This document shows positions 17,057 to 24,955 of a stretch of DNA of 32,879 bases, piece after piece. The stretch is from Bacteroidales bacterium (GTDB taxonomy: Bacteria; Bacteroidota; Bacteroidia; Bacteroidales; UBA932). Position numbers and translations under genes: made by a program. The stretch is from assembly GCA_017615445.1 (NCBI GenBank), contig JAGAAD010000053.1:1-32879 (forward strand). Direction: 5' to 3'. The first letter of the stretch is position 1. Every line of letters begins with the position of its first letter. The notes under the pieces were generated by a model, which saw nothing but the letters and a program-made list of their open reading frames with translations, did no database searches and was not told where the DNA came from.

Positions 17057-18211
17057 ATGAACTGGAAGCTGAAACTAAACCTTCTTCGTAAAGAACACGA
17101 AGACCTTCTCTCGAAAAAGAACCGCACCGTGTATGTGAACGGTGTGTATGAAAAATATGAGAATCCGATTCTGACGGCCGCCCATGCACCGCTGGAATGG
17201 CGCTACGACCTCAATCCCGAGACCAACCCGTTCCTTATGGAGCGCATCGGCATCCACGCCGCATTCAACAGCGGCGCCATCAAGTGGGGCGACAAGTATG
17301 TCCTGGTGGTCCGGGTGGAAGCCGACGACCGCAAGTCGTTCTTCGCAGTGGCGGAAAGCCCGAACGGAGTGGACAATTTCCGCTTCTGGCCGCGCCCGAT
17401 CACTCTGCCCGAGTACGGCGAGCCGGCGACCAATGTCTATGACATGCGCCTGACGCGCCACGAAGACGGCTGGATCTACGGTCTGTTCTGCGTGGAGCGC
17501 AAGGACCACGAGCTCGAGGGTGACCTTTCTGCCGCAACCGCTGCGTGCGGAATCGCGCGCACGAAGGACCTCGTGAATTGGGAGCGCCTGCCCGACCTGA
17601 AATCTCGCTCGCAGCAGCGCAACGTCTGCCTGCATCCGGAGTTCGTGGACGGCAAATATGCCCTCTACACGCGCCCGCAGGACGGTTTCATCGACGCTGG
17701 CAGCGGCGGCGGAATAGGCTGGGCGCTGGTGGACGACATCACGAACGCCGAGGTCAAGGAGGAGAAGATCATAAACGCCCGCCGTTACCACACCGTCTAT
17801 GAGGTGAAGAACGGCGAGGGCCCTCACCCCCTGAAGACTCCGAAGGGCTGGCTGCATCTGGCCCACGGCGTGCGCGGCTGCGCCAGCGGCCTCCGCTATG
17901 TGCTGTATATGTACATGACCGCGCTGGACGACCCCACTAAGGTGATTGCCCAGCCGAGCGGATTCTTTATAGTCCCCGAGGGCGAGGAGTACATCGGCGA
18001 TGTGATGAATGTGGCCTTCTCGAACGGCTGGATCGAGGATACGGACGGAAAGGTGTTCATCTACTACGCTTCTTCCGATACCCGCATGCATGTGGCCACC
18101 TCCACTATCGACAGGCTGGTGGATTACTGCCTGAACACGGAGCCCGACGGAGGCCGCACCGGTCTCACTGTCGAGCGCATCAACAGACTGATTGACAAAA
18201 ACACTAAGTAA
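17057..18211 (+). CDS. GH130 4-O-beta-mannosyl-glucose phosphorylase
   Basis: The 384-residue cytoplasmic protein has no signal peptide. It starts with the helical extension typical of GH130 subfamily 1 ([16 protein letters not shown]), followed by a five-bladed beta-propeller. The proposed catalytic Asp129 lies in [12 protein letters not shown], equivalent to the Asp known in Bacteroides mannosylglucose phosphorylase. Further conserved segments are [49 protein letters not shown] and [14 protein letters not shown]. The reaction is Man-beta-1,4-Glc + Pi to Man-1-P + Glc. It is fed by the 2-epimerase at the start of the locus. It begins 1 base after the GH26 stop, and the transporter gene begins 1 base after its own stop, so the operon is tight. 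Confidence 0.95.
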   Translation: MNWKLKLNLLRKEHEDLLSKKNRTVYVNGVYEKYENPILTAAHAPLEWRYDLNPETNPFLMERIGIHAAFNSGAIKWGDKYVLVVRVEADDRKSFFAVAESPNGVDNFRFWPRPITLPEYGEPATNVYDMRLTRHEDGWIYGLFCVERKDHELEGDLSAATAACGIARTKDLVNWERLPDLKSRSQQRNVCLHPEFVDGKYALYTRPQDGFIDAGSGGGIGWALVDDITNAEVKEEKIINARRYHTVYEVKNGEGPHPLKTPKGWLHLAHGVRGCASGLRYVLYMYMTALDDPTKVIAQPSGFFIVPEGEEYIGDVMNVAFSNGWIEDTDGKVFIYYASSDTRMHVATSTIDRLVDYCLNTEPDGGRTGLTVERINRLIDKNTK

Positions 18212-18212
18212 T

Positions 18213-19556
18213 ATGGCCAAACTCTCCGAGAAGATAGGATACGCCCTGGGCGATGCCGCCGCCGGCGGTATTACCTGGAAGGTGATGTCCATCGCATTCC
18301 CGTTTTTCTTCACAAACGTCTTCGGTCTTACCGTGGCCGACGCCGCCGCCCTCATGCTGGTGGCGCGTCTGTTCGACGTGATCACGGACCCCATGATGGG
18401 CGCCATCGCGGACCGCACCCAGTCCCGCTGGGGCACCTATCGCCCCTGGCTCATCTTCGGAGCCATTCCGCTGGGAGTGGTGTTCGCCCTGCTGCTCTAC
18501 ACCCCGGATCTGGGTCCTGCAGGCAAGCGCGTCTATGCGTATGCGCTATACCTGCTGATGATGGTGGTCTACACCGCTGTGAATGTGCCTTACGGCTCGC
18601 TGCTGGGTGTGATGACGGACGACGACAATGAGAAGAACCAGTTCTCGTCCTTCCGCATGGTTGGAGCTTATGCAATGGGCTTTATCATGCTCTTCACCTT
18701 CCCCTATCTCCAGAGGCTGGTGGGCGGCGAGCCCAAGCATCAGTACGCAGTGCTGGGAGTTGTGCTGGGCGCAGCTGCCGCTTTGGGAACCCTCGCATGC
18801 GGCCTTCTGACAAAGGAGCGTCTGAAACCCGTACGAGCGGAGAAGTTTTCTTTCAAGCCCTTCGCAGACCTGTTCCGCAACAAACCGTGGATTTATCTCA
18901 CGCTGATCGGAATCTGCACGAACTTCTTTAACGGTTTCCGCTATGCCGTGGCAGCCTATCTGATGGAGTACTGCCTGCACGGAGACGTGACAGTCTCGGG
19001 CCTTGTGATCAACTACACGGTGTTTATGATGTTCGGAGAGGCCACCTGCATGGTGTTCGGAGGCCTTTCCCCCTGGTTCACCAAGAAAGTCGGCTCGAAG
19101 AAAAAGGCTTTCGCCTGGGCGGCTGCCATCTGCGCAGTTTCTTCCATTCTGTTCTTCTTTATCCCTATGAATCCGGCCTGGATCTGGGTGATGGTGGCGA
19201 ACGTGATAGTCACTTCCATCGGCATCGGTTTCTATTCTCCGCTGCTCTGGTCCATGTATGCGGACGTAGCAGATTATGCCACAGAGCAGAACGGTACCTC
19301 TTCCACTGGTCTTATCTTCTCCTCCGGAACCATGGCTCAGAAATTCGGCTCCGCTATCTCTGGCGCCCTCGTGGCCATGTTCCTTGGGCTTGCAGGCTTT
19401 ATTTCCAACACTGACGTCATTACCGGCGAGACCATCGTGACTATCACCAACGAAGCATCCGTCCAGACCATGATCTGGAGCCTGTTCTCGCTCTTCCCCG
19501 CTGCGATTGCGCTGTTGATTCTGCTCTTGCTGCGTTTGTATCCCATCAAAAAGTAA
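18213..19556 (+). CDS. GPH-family (MFS) disaccharide:cation symporter
   Basis: The 447-residue inner-membrane protein has about 12 hydrophobic segments. The frame could start at 18192, but that overlaps the GH130 gene by 20 bases; the ATG at 18213 gives the family start MAKLSEKIGYALGDAAAGG. Glycoside-pentoside-hexuronide symporter hallmarks are the N-terminal GYALGD segment, the loop DVITDPMMGAIADRTQSRWG followed by YRPW, and the later WSMYADVADYATEQNGTSSTG. It should carry mannobiose, mannosylglucose or cellobiose with H+ or Na+ from periplasm to cytoplasm. It lies between the two phosphorylase steps and is the only sugar permease in the locus. Substrate specificity is inferred from the operon. 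Confidence 0.92.
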   Translation: MAKLSEKIGYALGDAAAGGITWKVMSIAFPFFFTNVFGLTVADAAALMLVARLFDVITDPMMGAIADRTQSRWGTYRPWLIFGAIPLGVVFALLLYTPDLGPAGKRVYAYALYLLMMVVYTAVNVPYGSLLGVMTDDDNEKNQFSSFRMVGAYAMGFIMLFTFPYLQRLVGGEPKHQYAVLGVVLGAAAALGTLACGLLTKERLKPVRAEKFSFKPFADLFRNKPWIYLTLIGICTNFFNGFRYAVAAYLMEYCLHGDVTVSGLVINYTVFMMFGEATCMVFGGLSPWFTKKVGSKKKAFAWAAAICAVSSILFFFIPMNPAWIWVMVANVIVTSIGIGFYSPLLWSMYADVADYATEQNGTSSTGLIFSSGTMAQKFGSAISGALVAMFLGLAGFISNTDVITGETIVTITNEASVQTMIWSLFSLFPAAIALLILLLLRLYPIKK

Positions 19557-19566
19557 TTTTTTCGGT

Positions 19567-20595
19567 ATGAAAAAAATATTTTTCGCCGCTCTTATGGCTT
19601 TAATAATGATCGCTTGCTGCCCGAAGAAGGCGGAGGTCGCTCCGCTTAAGGTTGTCGGAACTCAACTCACCGCCGATGGACAGCCCGTGGCTTTCAGGGG
19701 CATCAGCTTCGGCTGGCACAACATCTGGCCTCGCTTCTACAACAAGGCTGCAGTGAAGCAGCTGGCAGAAGACACCGGCTGCAAGATTTTCCGCGCAGCG
19801 ATTGGGGCGGACGACCATGCCCTTGCCGACAACCCCGGCATTCCGAGCGGATATATGGGCGCTCCCGAGTTCGCACTTGAAAAGCTGTATGCGGTCGTGG
19901 ATGGTGCAATCGAGAACGGCTGCTATGTGATAGTGGACTGGCATTCGCACACTCTGCATCTGGATGCAGCAAAGGAGTTCTTCGCCGCTGTGGCCACCAG
20001 GTACAAAGGTGTCCCGAACGTTATCTATGAACTCTTCAACGAGCCCGTCTGCTTCTCCTTCGAAGAGTGGAGAGCCAATCCTTATGAGGATCTTGGCAAT
20101 CCGCAGGCCATGATGGCCTACTGGCAGGAGCTCAAGAGCTACGCCGGCGAACTCATCAAGGTCATCACCGAAATCGATCCTTCCGAGCCGCTCGTCCTGA
20201 TGGGCTGCCCGAGCTGGGACCAGAGAGTGGACCTTCCCGCCGCTTCGCCCATCGAGGGATACAGCAATTTGATGTACACCATGCACTTCTACGCCGCCAC
20301 GCACAAGCATCTGCGCGACGCGTGCGACGCCGCACTTGCAGCCGGCATTCCGATCTTCGTCAGCGAATGCGCGGCGTGTGAGGCCACCGGCGACGGTCCC
20401 ATGGACCTGGAAGAGTGGCAGAAATATGTCGATTGGGCAGACGCAAACGGTATCACGATGATGACCTGGAGCATCTCAGACAAGGTGGAAACCTGCTCGA
20501 TGCTGACCAAGGAGGCATCCTCCGAGGGCCCGTGGAACGACGATGTCATCAAGCCTTGGGGCAAAATTGTTAAAGATTGGGTATTAGGAAAATGA
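19567..20595 (+). CDS. GH5 beta-glycanase (GH5_2-like), linker-less lipoprotein
   Basis: The 342-residue lipoprotein has lipobox LIMIAC (Cys17, then Cys18) and almost no linker. The barrel begins [24 protein letters not shown], the usual opening of GH5_2 endoglucanases. Motifs are [10 protein letters not shown], Glu159 in YELFNEP (acid/base), [10 protein letters not shown], Glu267 in IFVSECA (nucleophile) and Trp301 in MMTWSISDK. It differs clearly from the two earlier GH5 genes, so it is not a simple duplicate. The short Lys-rich N terminus after the Cys argues for the periplasmic side. Directly before a cellobiose phosphorylase gene, it may release cellobiose or Glc-Man from glucomannan oligosaccharides. 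Its stop overlaps the next start (ATGA). Confidence 0.9.
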   Translation: MKKIFFAALMALIMIACCPKKAEVAPLKVVGTQLTADGQPVAFRGISFGWHNIWPRFYNKAAVKQLAEDTGCKIFRAAIGADDHALADNPGIPSGYMGAPEFALEKLYAVVDGAIENGCYVIVDWHSHTLHLDAAKEFFAAVATRYKGVPNVIYELFNEPVCFSFEEWRANPYEDLGNPQAMMAYWQELKSYAGELIKVITEIDPSEPLVLMGCPSWDQRVDLPAASPIEGYSNLMYTMHFYAATHKHLRDACDAALAAGIPIFVSECAACEATGDGPMDLEEWQKYVDWADANGITMMTWSISDKVETCSMLTKEASSEGPWNDDVIKPWGKIVKDWVLGK

Positions 20596-22994
20596 AACAA
20601 TACGGTCATTTCGATGACGCTTCAAGGGAGTATGTGATCACATCTCCCGCCACTCCCTGGCCCTGGATCAATTATCTGGGGACGGACGGATTCTTTTCGC
20701 TCATCTCGAACACCGCGGGAGGCTACTGCTTCTACCGCGACGCTAAGTTCCGCCGCATCACCCGCTATCGCTACAACGATGTCCCTATGGACAGTGTCGG
20801 AAGGTACTTCTATGTGAAGGACGGCTCCGACGTGTGGAGTCCGGGCTGGAAGCCCTGCAAGACTGAGCTCGATTCCTACGAGTGCCGCCACGGCATGGGC
20901 TACACACGCATCACGGGCGAGAAAAACGGCCTGCAGGTCAGCGAGCTGTTCTTCGCGCCTGTGGGCGCCAACTGCGAAATCCAGCACCTGACTCTGACAA
21001 ACAAGAGCTCCGTTAAGCGCAGCTTCAAGCTGTTCGCCTACACGGAATGGTGTCTCTGGAACGGCCAGACGGACGGAGAGAACTTCCAGCGCAATCTTTC
21101 CACCGGAGAGGTGGAGATCGAACCAGGCGTGCTATACCACAAAACCGAATACAAAGAGCGCAGGAACCATTATGCGTTCTATTACTGCTCAGATCCGAAG
21201 GCCGCCTACGACACGGACCGCGAATCATTCGTGGGCCTGTACAACGGTCTGGACGCCCCGCGGGCGGTGGTCGAAGGCAAATGCCGCAAGTCGGTGGCCC
21301 ATGGATGGAGTCCGATAGCTGCGTTCGAGTTAGAGATTACTCTCGAACCCGGCGAGACGGCCAGCCGTAGCTTCATGATCGGATACGTGGAGAATCCCGA
21401 AGACGAGAAATTCGACCTCAAGGCTCCCCGCACCGCCTGGAGCCCGACCATCAACAAGAAGCGCGCACACGAACTGATCGCAGCGTTCGACTCCCCCGTC
21501 AAGATCGAGAAAGCCTTCGCTGAGTTGAAGGCTTATTGGGACAACATCCTCGGACGCTTCAGCATCAAGTCCGATTCGCCCGAGCTGGACAGGATGGTGA
21601 ACATCTGGAATCAGTACCAGTGTATGATCACCTTCTGCTTCTCGCGCAGCGCGTCGTTCTTCGAGAGCGGAATAGGCCGCGGTATGGGCTTCAGGGACAG
21701 CAATCAGGACCTCGTGGGCTTCGTGCATCAGATCCCGGAGCGCGCCAGGCAGCGCATTCTGGACATCGCCGCCACTCAGTTCCCGGACGGAGGCTGCTAC
21801 CATCAGTATCAGCCACTCACCAAGCGAGGCAACAACGACATAGGCGGCGGCTTCGGCGACGATCCGCTGTGGCTCATTTTCGGCACTGTCGCTTACATCA
21901 AGGAAACTGGAGATTTCAGCATCCTGGACGAGCCTGTGCCCTTCGACAATCAGCCGGGCAGCGAGAAAACCCTGCTGGAGCACCTTCAGATATCGTTCGA
22001 CCATGTCGCGAACGCTCTGGGCCCGCACGGCCTGCCGCTGATAGGCCGCGCAGACTGGAACGACTGCCTGAACCTCAACTGCTTCTCCAACGACCCCAAC
22101 GAGTCGTTCCAGACCACTGAGAACAACAGCGAAGGCAGTAAGGCCGAGTCGCTGATGATAGCAGGACAGTTCGTGTTCTGCGGCCGTCAGTACGCCGAAC
22201 TGCTCGAGAGGATCGGCAAGCCCGCGGACAGCGTGCTGAAGCAGGTGGAGGCGATGATCGGGGCGGTCGAGCAGTTCGGCTGGGACGGCCGCTGGTTCCT
22301 CCGCGCCTACGATTTCCATGGCGGAAAGGTGGGCAGCAATGAGAACGAAGAAGGCAAGATCTTCATCGAGAGTCAGGGCTGGTGCACCATGGCCGGAATC
22401 GGCGCTGAAAAGGGCATGTGCGATCAGGCGCTGGACAGCGCGAAAGAGATGCTCGACTGCGAGTATGGCCTCGTGCTGAACAACCCGGCGTTCACGCGCT
22501 ATTATATCGAATACGGCGAGATTTCCACCTACCCGGCCGGCTACAAGGAGAACGCCGGCATCTTCTGCCACAACAATCCGTGGGTGATAATCGGCGAGGT
22601 GGTAGCCGGCCGGGCGGAAGACGCCTGGGACCACTACCGCAAGATCTGCCCCGCCTTCGTCACGGACCAGGAGCGCAGGAAGGTGGAACCGTATGTCTAC
22701 TGCCAGATGGTGGCCGGCAAGGACGCCGCCCTGCCCGGCGAGGGCAAGAACAGCTGGCTCACCGGCACCGCTGCCTGGAACTGGTACACCGCCACTCAGT
22801 GGATACTCGGAATCAAGCCGGAGTACGACGGACTGCTGGTCAAGCCCTGCCTACCCGCTTCGATCAAGGAGGTCAAGGTCCGGAAGGTCTTCCGCGACGC
22901 GGTCTATAATCTGACTATCAAGAACTCCGGCAAAGGCGCCTCCGAGTTCATTCCCTACGAGCCCGGCGAGCACACCCTGACCATAGAAGTTTAG
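20592..22994 (+). CDS. GH94 cellobiose phosphorylase
   Basis: The 800-residue cytoplasmic protein has the length of cellobiose phosphorylases. The start is the ATG at 20592, which overlaps the previous stop (ATGA) and has AGGA just upstream; an upstream TTG at 20577 is less likely. The N-terminal beta-sandwich (1-about 280) begins MKQYGHFDD and contains [10 protein letters not shown]. The (alpha/alpha)6 barrel has [30 protein letters not shown] and [16 protein letters not shown], with the proton-donor Asp in WND (Asp491). The phosphate-site segment is [12 protein letters not shown]. The reaction is cellobiose + Pi to Glc-1-P + Glc. In a mannan locus it makes sense if glucomannan-derived Glc-Man is first epimerized to cellobiose. 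Longer cellodextrins are a less likely substrate. Confidence 0.93.
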   Translation: MKQYGHFDDASREYVITSPATPWPWINYLGTDGFFSLISNTAGGYCFYRDAKFRRITRYRYNDVPMDSVGRYFYVKDGSDVWSPGWKPCKTELDSYECRHGMGYTRITGEKNGLQVSELFFAPVGANCEIQHLTLTNKSSVKRSFKLFAYTEWCLWNGQTDGENFQRNLSTGEVEIEPGVLYHKTEYKERRNHYAFYYCSDPKAAYDTDRESFVGLYNGLDAPRAVVEGKCRKSVAHGWSPIAAFELEITLEPGETASRSFMIGYVENPEDEKFDLKAPRTAWSPTINKKRAHELIAAFDSPVKIEKAFAELKAYWDNILGRFSIKSDSPELDRMVNIWNQYQCMITFCFSRSASFFESGIGRGMGFRDSNQDLVGFVHQIPERARQRILDIAATQFPDGGCYHQYQPLTKRGNNDIGGGFGDDPLWLIFGTVAYIKETGDFSILDEPVPFDNQPGSEKTLLEHLQISFDHVANALGPHGLPLIGRADWNDCLNLNCFSNDPNESFQTTENNSEGSKAESLMIAGQFVFCGRQYAELLERIGKPADSVLKQVEAMIGAVEQFGWDGRWFLRAYDFHGGKVGSNENEEGKIFIESQGWCTMAGIGAEKGMCDQALDSAKEMLDCEYGLVLNNPAFTRYYIEYGEISTYPAGYKENAGIFCHNNPWVIIGEVVAGRAEDAWDHYRKICPAFVTDQERRKVEPYVYCQMVAGKDAALPGEGKNSWLTGTAAWNWYTATQWILGIKPEYDGLLVKPCLPASIKEVKVRKVFRDAVYNLTIKNSGKGASEFIPYEPGEHTLTIEV

Positions 22995-22996
22995 TT

Positions 22997-24847
22997 ATGC
23001 TTGCTACCCTGCTCGCGGCTTTTCTGCTGAACAACGGCTGGAGTTTCCATCTGGGCGATGCGGGCTCCATGCAGGCCGATTTCGCCCACGGCACCCAGTA
23101 TTTCACTCACATGGCGAAGGCCTGCGCCTGGGACGGCGTGGACGCAACCAGCCTGGATTTCGTGGAGGATTCCACCTGGACTCGCGTGAATCTGCCCCAC
23201 GACTGGGTGGTGGATCTGCCGTTCAGTCCCGAGGCATCGCACAGCCATGGCTACAAATGCGTGGGCTGGAAATACCCGCAGAATTCCGTGGGCTGGTACA
23301 GGCGCGAGCTGGACATCCCGGCCTCGGCCCAGGGCAAAGTAATCACTGTTGAATTCGAGGGCGTCTACCGCAACTACGACGTCTATATCAACGGCTATTA
23401 CATAGGCCACGAAAACAGCGGCTATGCCACCCGCGAGTATGATCTCAGCGATTATCTGTTCTATGGCGGCCGCAATGTTTTGGTTGTCCGTGTGGATGCT
23501 TCGCTCGAAGAGGGCTGGTACTACGAAGGCGCCGGCATCTATAGGAACGTCTATCTCTGGGAAGGCGGCAAGCCCGCTCAGGAGCCCGCTCAGGTTGATT
23601 ACGCATTCTCCCCCGAACAGGGCTTTCTGGTTAACGGCAAAAAGGTCTTCCTGAAAGGAGCCAACATCCATCAGGATGCCGCCGGAGTGGGAATCGGAGT
23701 GCCGGACGAACTTTGGCGCTACCGCATTGCTCGCCTCAAAGAATTCGGTTTCAACGCTATCCGCACGGCCCATAATCCCGCGTCCCCTTCCCTGCTTCGC
23801 ATCTGCGACGAGATGGATATGTATGTGATCGAGGAAGTCAGGCAGTTCGGCTCATATCCAGAGGCCCTCGACCTGCTTAAGAATATGATCGAGCGCGACC
23901 GCCACCACAAATGCGTCATCGCCTGGGGAATCGGCAATGAGGAGTGGGGCGGCAGACCGGTCGGCGGCGCCGTTGCCCGCAAGATGGTCGCCTACGCCCA
24001 CGAGCTCGACCCCAGCCGCCCCACGACCTACGGCAACTCCGGCGGCGAGTATATGATAGACGACGAGGTGGACGTGCCCGGTTATAATTACATTCGCCAG
24101 AACCATATCGACCAGGACCACGCTGAGCACCCCGGGCGCTCCGCTATCGGCACCGAAGAGACTTCGGGCGCAGGTGTTCGCGGCGCGAAGGGCGACTTCG
24201 ACATCGACTATGTCCGCGAGGGCTATGAGTTCTATGTCTCGAGGCCCTGGACCGCGGGCGTGTTTTATTGGACCGGCTTCGACTATCGCGGCGAGCCCTA
24301 CCCCAAGGCCTGGCCCAACACCGGTTCGCTTTTCGGCCTGATGGACTACTGCGGCTACCCTAAAGAAGAAATGTGGGAGCTCCGCTCGCTGTGGTCAGGC
24401 GAGAGCAAGCGCGAACTTAAGGCCGCCCGCCGCGCCGAAGAAGGAAACTTAGGCACAAAAACAGGCCAAGCTTCGACGAAATCGCTAAGCTTAGGGTCAA
24501 AAATGGGTCAAGCTTCGATACGCGCACACAAAAACGAGTTGAAACGCGACGGACAGGATGTCGTGGTGATCGACGTGTGGTCCTCCTCAGACTCGCTCGA
24601 GGTTAGCGTCACCGGCGCCGAGTTCCTCGGCTGGGGCAACGGCGATCCGCAATTCCGGCACATCGAACGCCCTGCGCCCCTTGGCCCGGACTCCCGCCCC
24701 GGTCGCTCTTCGAGTGATGCCGCCCGCACCGCTCAGACGCTGACCATCTACCCCTTCGTCGGCCGCGCGCAGGTGCTCGTCCGCTCGATCGAAGGTCAGG
24801 CCGCCCCCGTCACCGTCTGCATCGGCTCCTCCACTCTCACATTTTGA
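22997..24847 (+). CDS. Shortened GH2 glycosidase, beta-galactosidase-like
   Basis: The 616-residue protein has a GH2 sugar-binding domain (about 12-190, NGWSFHLGDA to AGIYRNVYLW). The catalytic barrel begins at GFLVNGKKVFLKGANIHQD. Probable acid/base is Glu315 in WGIGNEEW, and the nucleophile is Glu387 in IGTEETSG. IRTAHNP and GVFYWTGFDYRGEPYPKAWP are intact, so the active site looks complete. The Ig-like domain normally found between the binding domain and the barrel is missing: only about 18 residues join them. A typical C-terminal middle domain is replaced by a repeat tract (residues 485-510). Usual relatives exceed 800 residues. The signal peptide MLATLLAAFLL is short and uncharged, so export is uncertain. 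It is the last gene of the locus and may remove a beta-linked sugar. It resembles beta-galactosidases more than beta-mannosidases (no WCGNNE motif). Confidence 0.82.
   Translation: MLATLLAAFLLNNGWSFHLGDAGSMQADFAHGTQYFTHMAKACAWDGVDATSLDFVEDSTWTRVNLPHDWVVDLPFSPEASHSHGYKCVGWKYPQNSVGWYRRELDIPASAQGKVITVEFEGVYRNYDVYINGYYIGHENSGYATREYDLSDYLFYGGRNVLVVRVDASLEEGWYYEGAGIYRNVYLWEGGKPAQEPAQVDYAFSPEQGFLVNGKKVFLKGANIHQDAAGVGIGVPDELWRYRIARLKEFGFNAIRTAHNPASPSLLRICDEMDMYVIEEVRQFGSYPEALDLLKNMIERDRHHKCVIAWGIGNEEWGGRPVGGAVARKMVAYAHELDPSRPTTYGNSGGEYMIDDEVDVPGYNYIRQNHIDQDHAEHPGRSAIGTEETSGAGVRGAKGDFDIDYVREGYEFYVSRPWTAGVFYWTGFDYRGEPYPKAWPNTGSLFGLMDYCGYPKEEMWELRSLWSGESKRELKAARRAEEGNLGTKTGQASTKSLSLGSKMGQASIRAHKNELKRDGQDVVVIDVWSSSDSLEVSVTGAEFLGWGNGDPQFRHIERPAPLGPDSRPGRSSSDAARTAQTLTIYPFVGRAQVLVRSIEGQAAPVTVCIGSSTLTF
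24448..24518 (+). repeat. 29-bp direct repeat, 42-bp period, inside the GH2 gene
   Basis: Copies at 24448-24476 and 24490-24518 agree at 24 of 29 positions, and both end AAGCTTCGA. The period is 14 codons, so the frame is kept (LGTKTGQAS and LGSKMGQAS). The palindrome CTAAGCTTAG (24485-24494) joins the second copy. Confidence 0.85.
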
Positions 24848-24920
24848 GGGATACGCCCTTTTGCTCCTCATCCCTCAGCAAAATCGTGAGGGATAACGCC
24901 TTTTTGCCCCCATCCCTCAG
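24845..24920 (+). repeat. Two tandem hairpin repeats after the GH2 gene
   Basis: Units at 24845-24878 and 24887-24920 are each 34 bp, with arms TGAGGGAT and ATCCCTCA around a C/T-rich loop. The period is 42 bp. The GH2 stop codon is the first TGA of unit 1. Confidence 0.9.
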
Positions 24921-24928
24921 AATTTTTT
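24887..24928 (+). terminator. Probable terminator of the utilization operon
   Basis: The second hairpin (TGAGGGAT 24887-24894 with ATCCCTCA 24912-24919) is followed by GAA and six T (24923-24928). Loop and stem are less compact than in the rplI terminator. Confidence 0.55.
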
Positions 24929-24930
24929 CG

Positions 24931-24938
24931 TATTTTTG
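24931..24938 (+). promoter_or_regulatory. -7 promoter element of the M16 protease gene
   Basis: TATTTTTG matches TAnnTTTG and lies 17 bases before the ATG at 24956. The nearest TTTG (24903-24906) is 24 bp upstream, a longer spacer than usual. Confidence 0.5.
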
Positions 24939-24955
24939 ACAAAAATATAGTAGTT

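Noticed and set aside
18192..18212. Earlier start of the GPH symporter (MTKTLSN)
   Set aside because: It overlaps the GH130 gene by 20 bases, and the family N terminus begins at MAKLSEKIGYALGD.
17075..18436. Open frame of 453 residues on the - strand opposite the GH130 and symporter genes
   Set aside because: It is antisense to two well-supported genes, has no recognisable motif, and results from GC-rich codon use. The same applies to the long - strand frames at 4456-5553, 10639-11910, 12142-13074 and 21330-22634.
22997..24847. Reading the GH2 as a beta-mannosidase because of the locus
   Set aside because: Motifs around both catalytic Glu and the segment FYWTGFDYRGEPYPKAWP resemble beta-galactosidase-type GH2; the WCGNNE motif of GH2 beta-mannosidases is absent.
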